Part shown: in pieces, positions 34,723-34,771 of the stretch | Layout: each line of letters opens with the position of its first letter | Numbering within the stretch: position 1 is the first letter of the stretch | Source: Candidatus Ruminococcus equi | GTDB taxonomy: Bacteria > Bacillota > Clostridia > Oscillospirales > Acutalibacteraceae | Direction: 5' to 3' | Assembly: GCA_018065465.1 (NCBI GenBank) | Contig: JAGHTC010000051.1 | Coordinates: forward strand, 1-34,771 | DNA: 34,771 nucleotides | Notes under the pieces: model-generated | Database searches by the model: none | What the model was told of the DNA's origin: nothing | Seen by the model: the letters and a program-made list of their open reading frames with translations, nothing else | Made by a program: the position numbers and the translations under genes

Positions 34723-34771
34723 ATTTTCACATCCTCCCCCACTAAATAAATAATACCACTAAAGTTATAAA

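Overview
This looks like a stretch of core chromosome from a low-G+C, Gram-positive-type anaerobe of the class Clostridia, possibly Oscillospirales/Ruminococcaceae (the order is a guess). Reasons: AT-rich codons throughout, strong AGGAGG-type ribosome binding sites, the IspH-S1 ribosomal protein fusion typical of Clostridia, PASTA kinase/PP2C signalling, a CwlD amidase, and the priA-def-fmt-rsmB-rlmN-prpC-prkC-rsgA order common in Firmicutes. Nearly all the DNA is coding. No gene-free gap exceeds 300 bases; the largest, about 260 bases after rsgA, holds a terminator, a tRNA-Ala gene and two divergent promoters. I see no insertion sequence, prophage, CRISPR array or rRNA.

Layout, plus strand: (1) 1-8218, tail of priA, then def, fmt, a YugP-like membrane metallopeptidase, rsmB, rlmN, a PP2C phosphatase, a PASTA Ser/Thr kinase and rsgA, tightly packed and closed by a terminator. 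(2) 8226-8342, tRNA-Ala(GGC) on the minus strand with its own promoter. (3) 8388-11499, a separately promoted unit: a zinc-ribbon/pseudokinase/PASTA membrane protein, a histidine phosphatase and a PHP-type (CpsB/YwqE-like) phosphatase. (4) 11553-17167, an RpiR-type regulator, a BaiN/HI0933-like flavoprotein, cmk, plsC and the ispH-S1 fusion, ending in a terminator. (5) 17181-23211, a YwlG/DUF436 protein, an HD hydrolase, ligA, cwlD, radA and a poorly characterised protein. (6) 23237-24306, a Xer-type tyrosine recombinase with its own extended -10 promoter and a bidirectional terminator.

Minus strand, read right to left: (7) 34722-32849, a PTS EIIC-like membrane protein and a membrane-anchored protein of unknown function. 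(8) 32846-26722, nusB, a TsaD/Kae1-like paralogue, xseA and dnaE, from a clear promoter in front of nusB. (9) 26708-24304, pfkA with its own promoter, then a MORN-repeat protein that must be transcribed through a terminator-like hairpin.

The plus-strand genes mostly serve translation start and ribosome maturation (def, fmt, rsmB, rlmN, rsgA), envelope sensing (PP2C/PASTA kinase), lipid, isoprenoid and nucleotide supply (plsC, ispH, cmk) and DNA maintenance (ligA, radA, xer, and on the other strand dnaE and xseA). The least ordinary part is the 8.4-11.5 kb unit, where a kinase-like receptor that has lost its catalytic residues sits with two phosphatases just beyond a complete PASTA kinase/phosphatase pair. 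Other points worth attention are a strong internal ribosome binding site at the IspH/S1 junction, the TsaD-like paralogue in the nusB-xseA operon, and the MORN protein behind pfkA.
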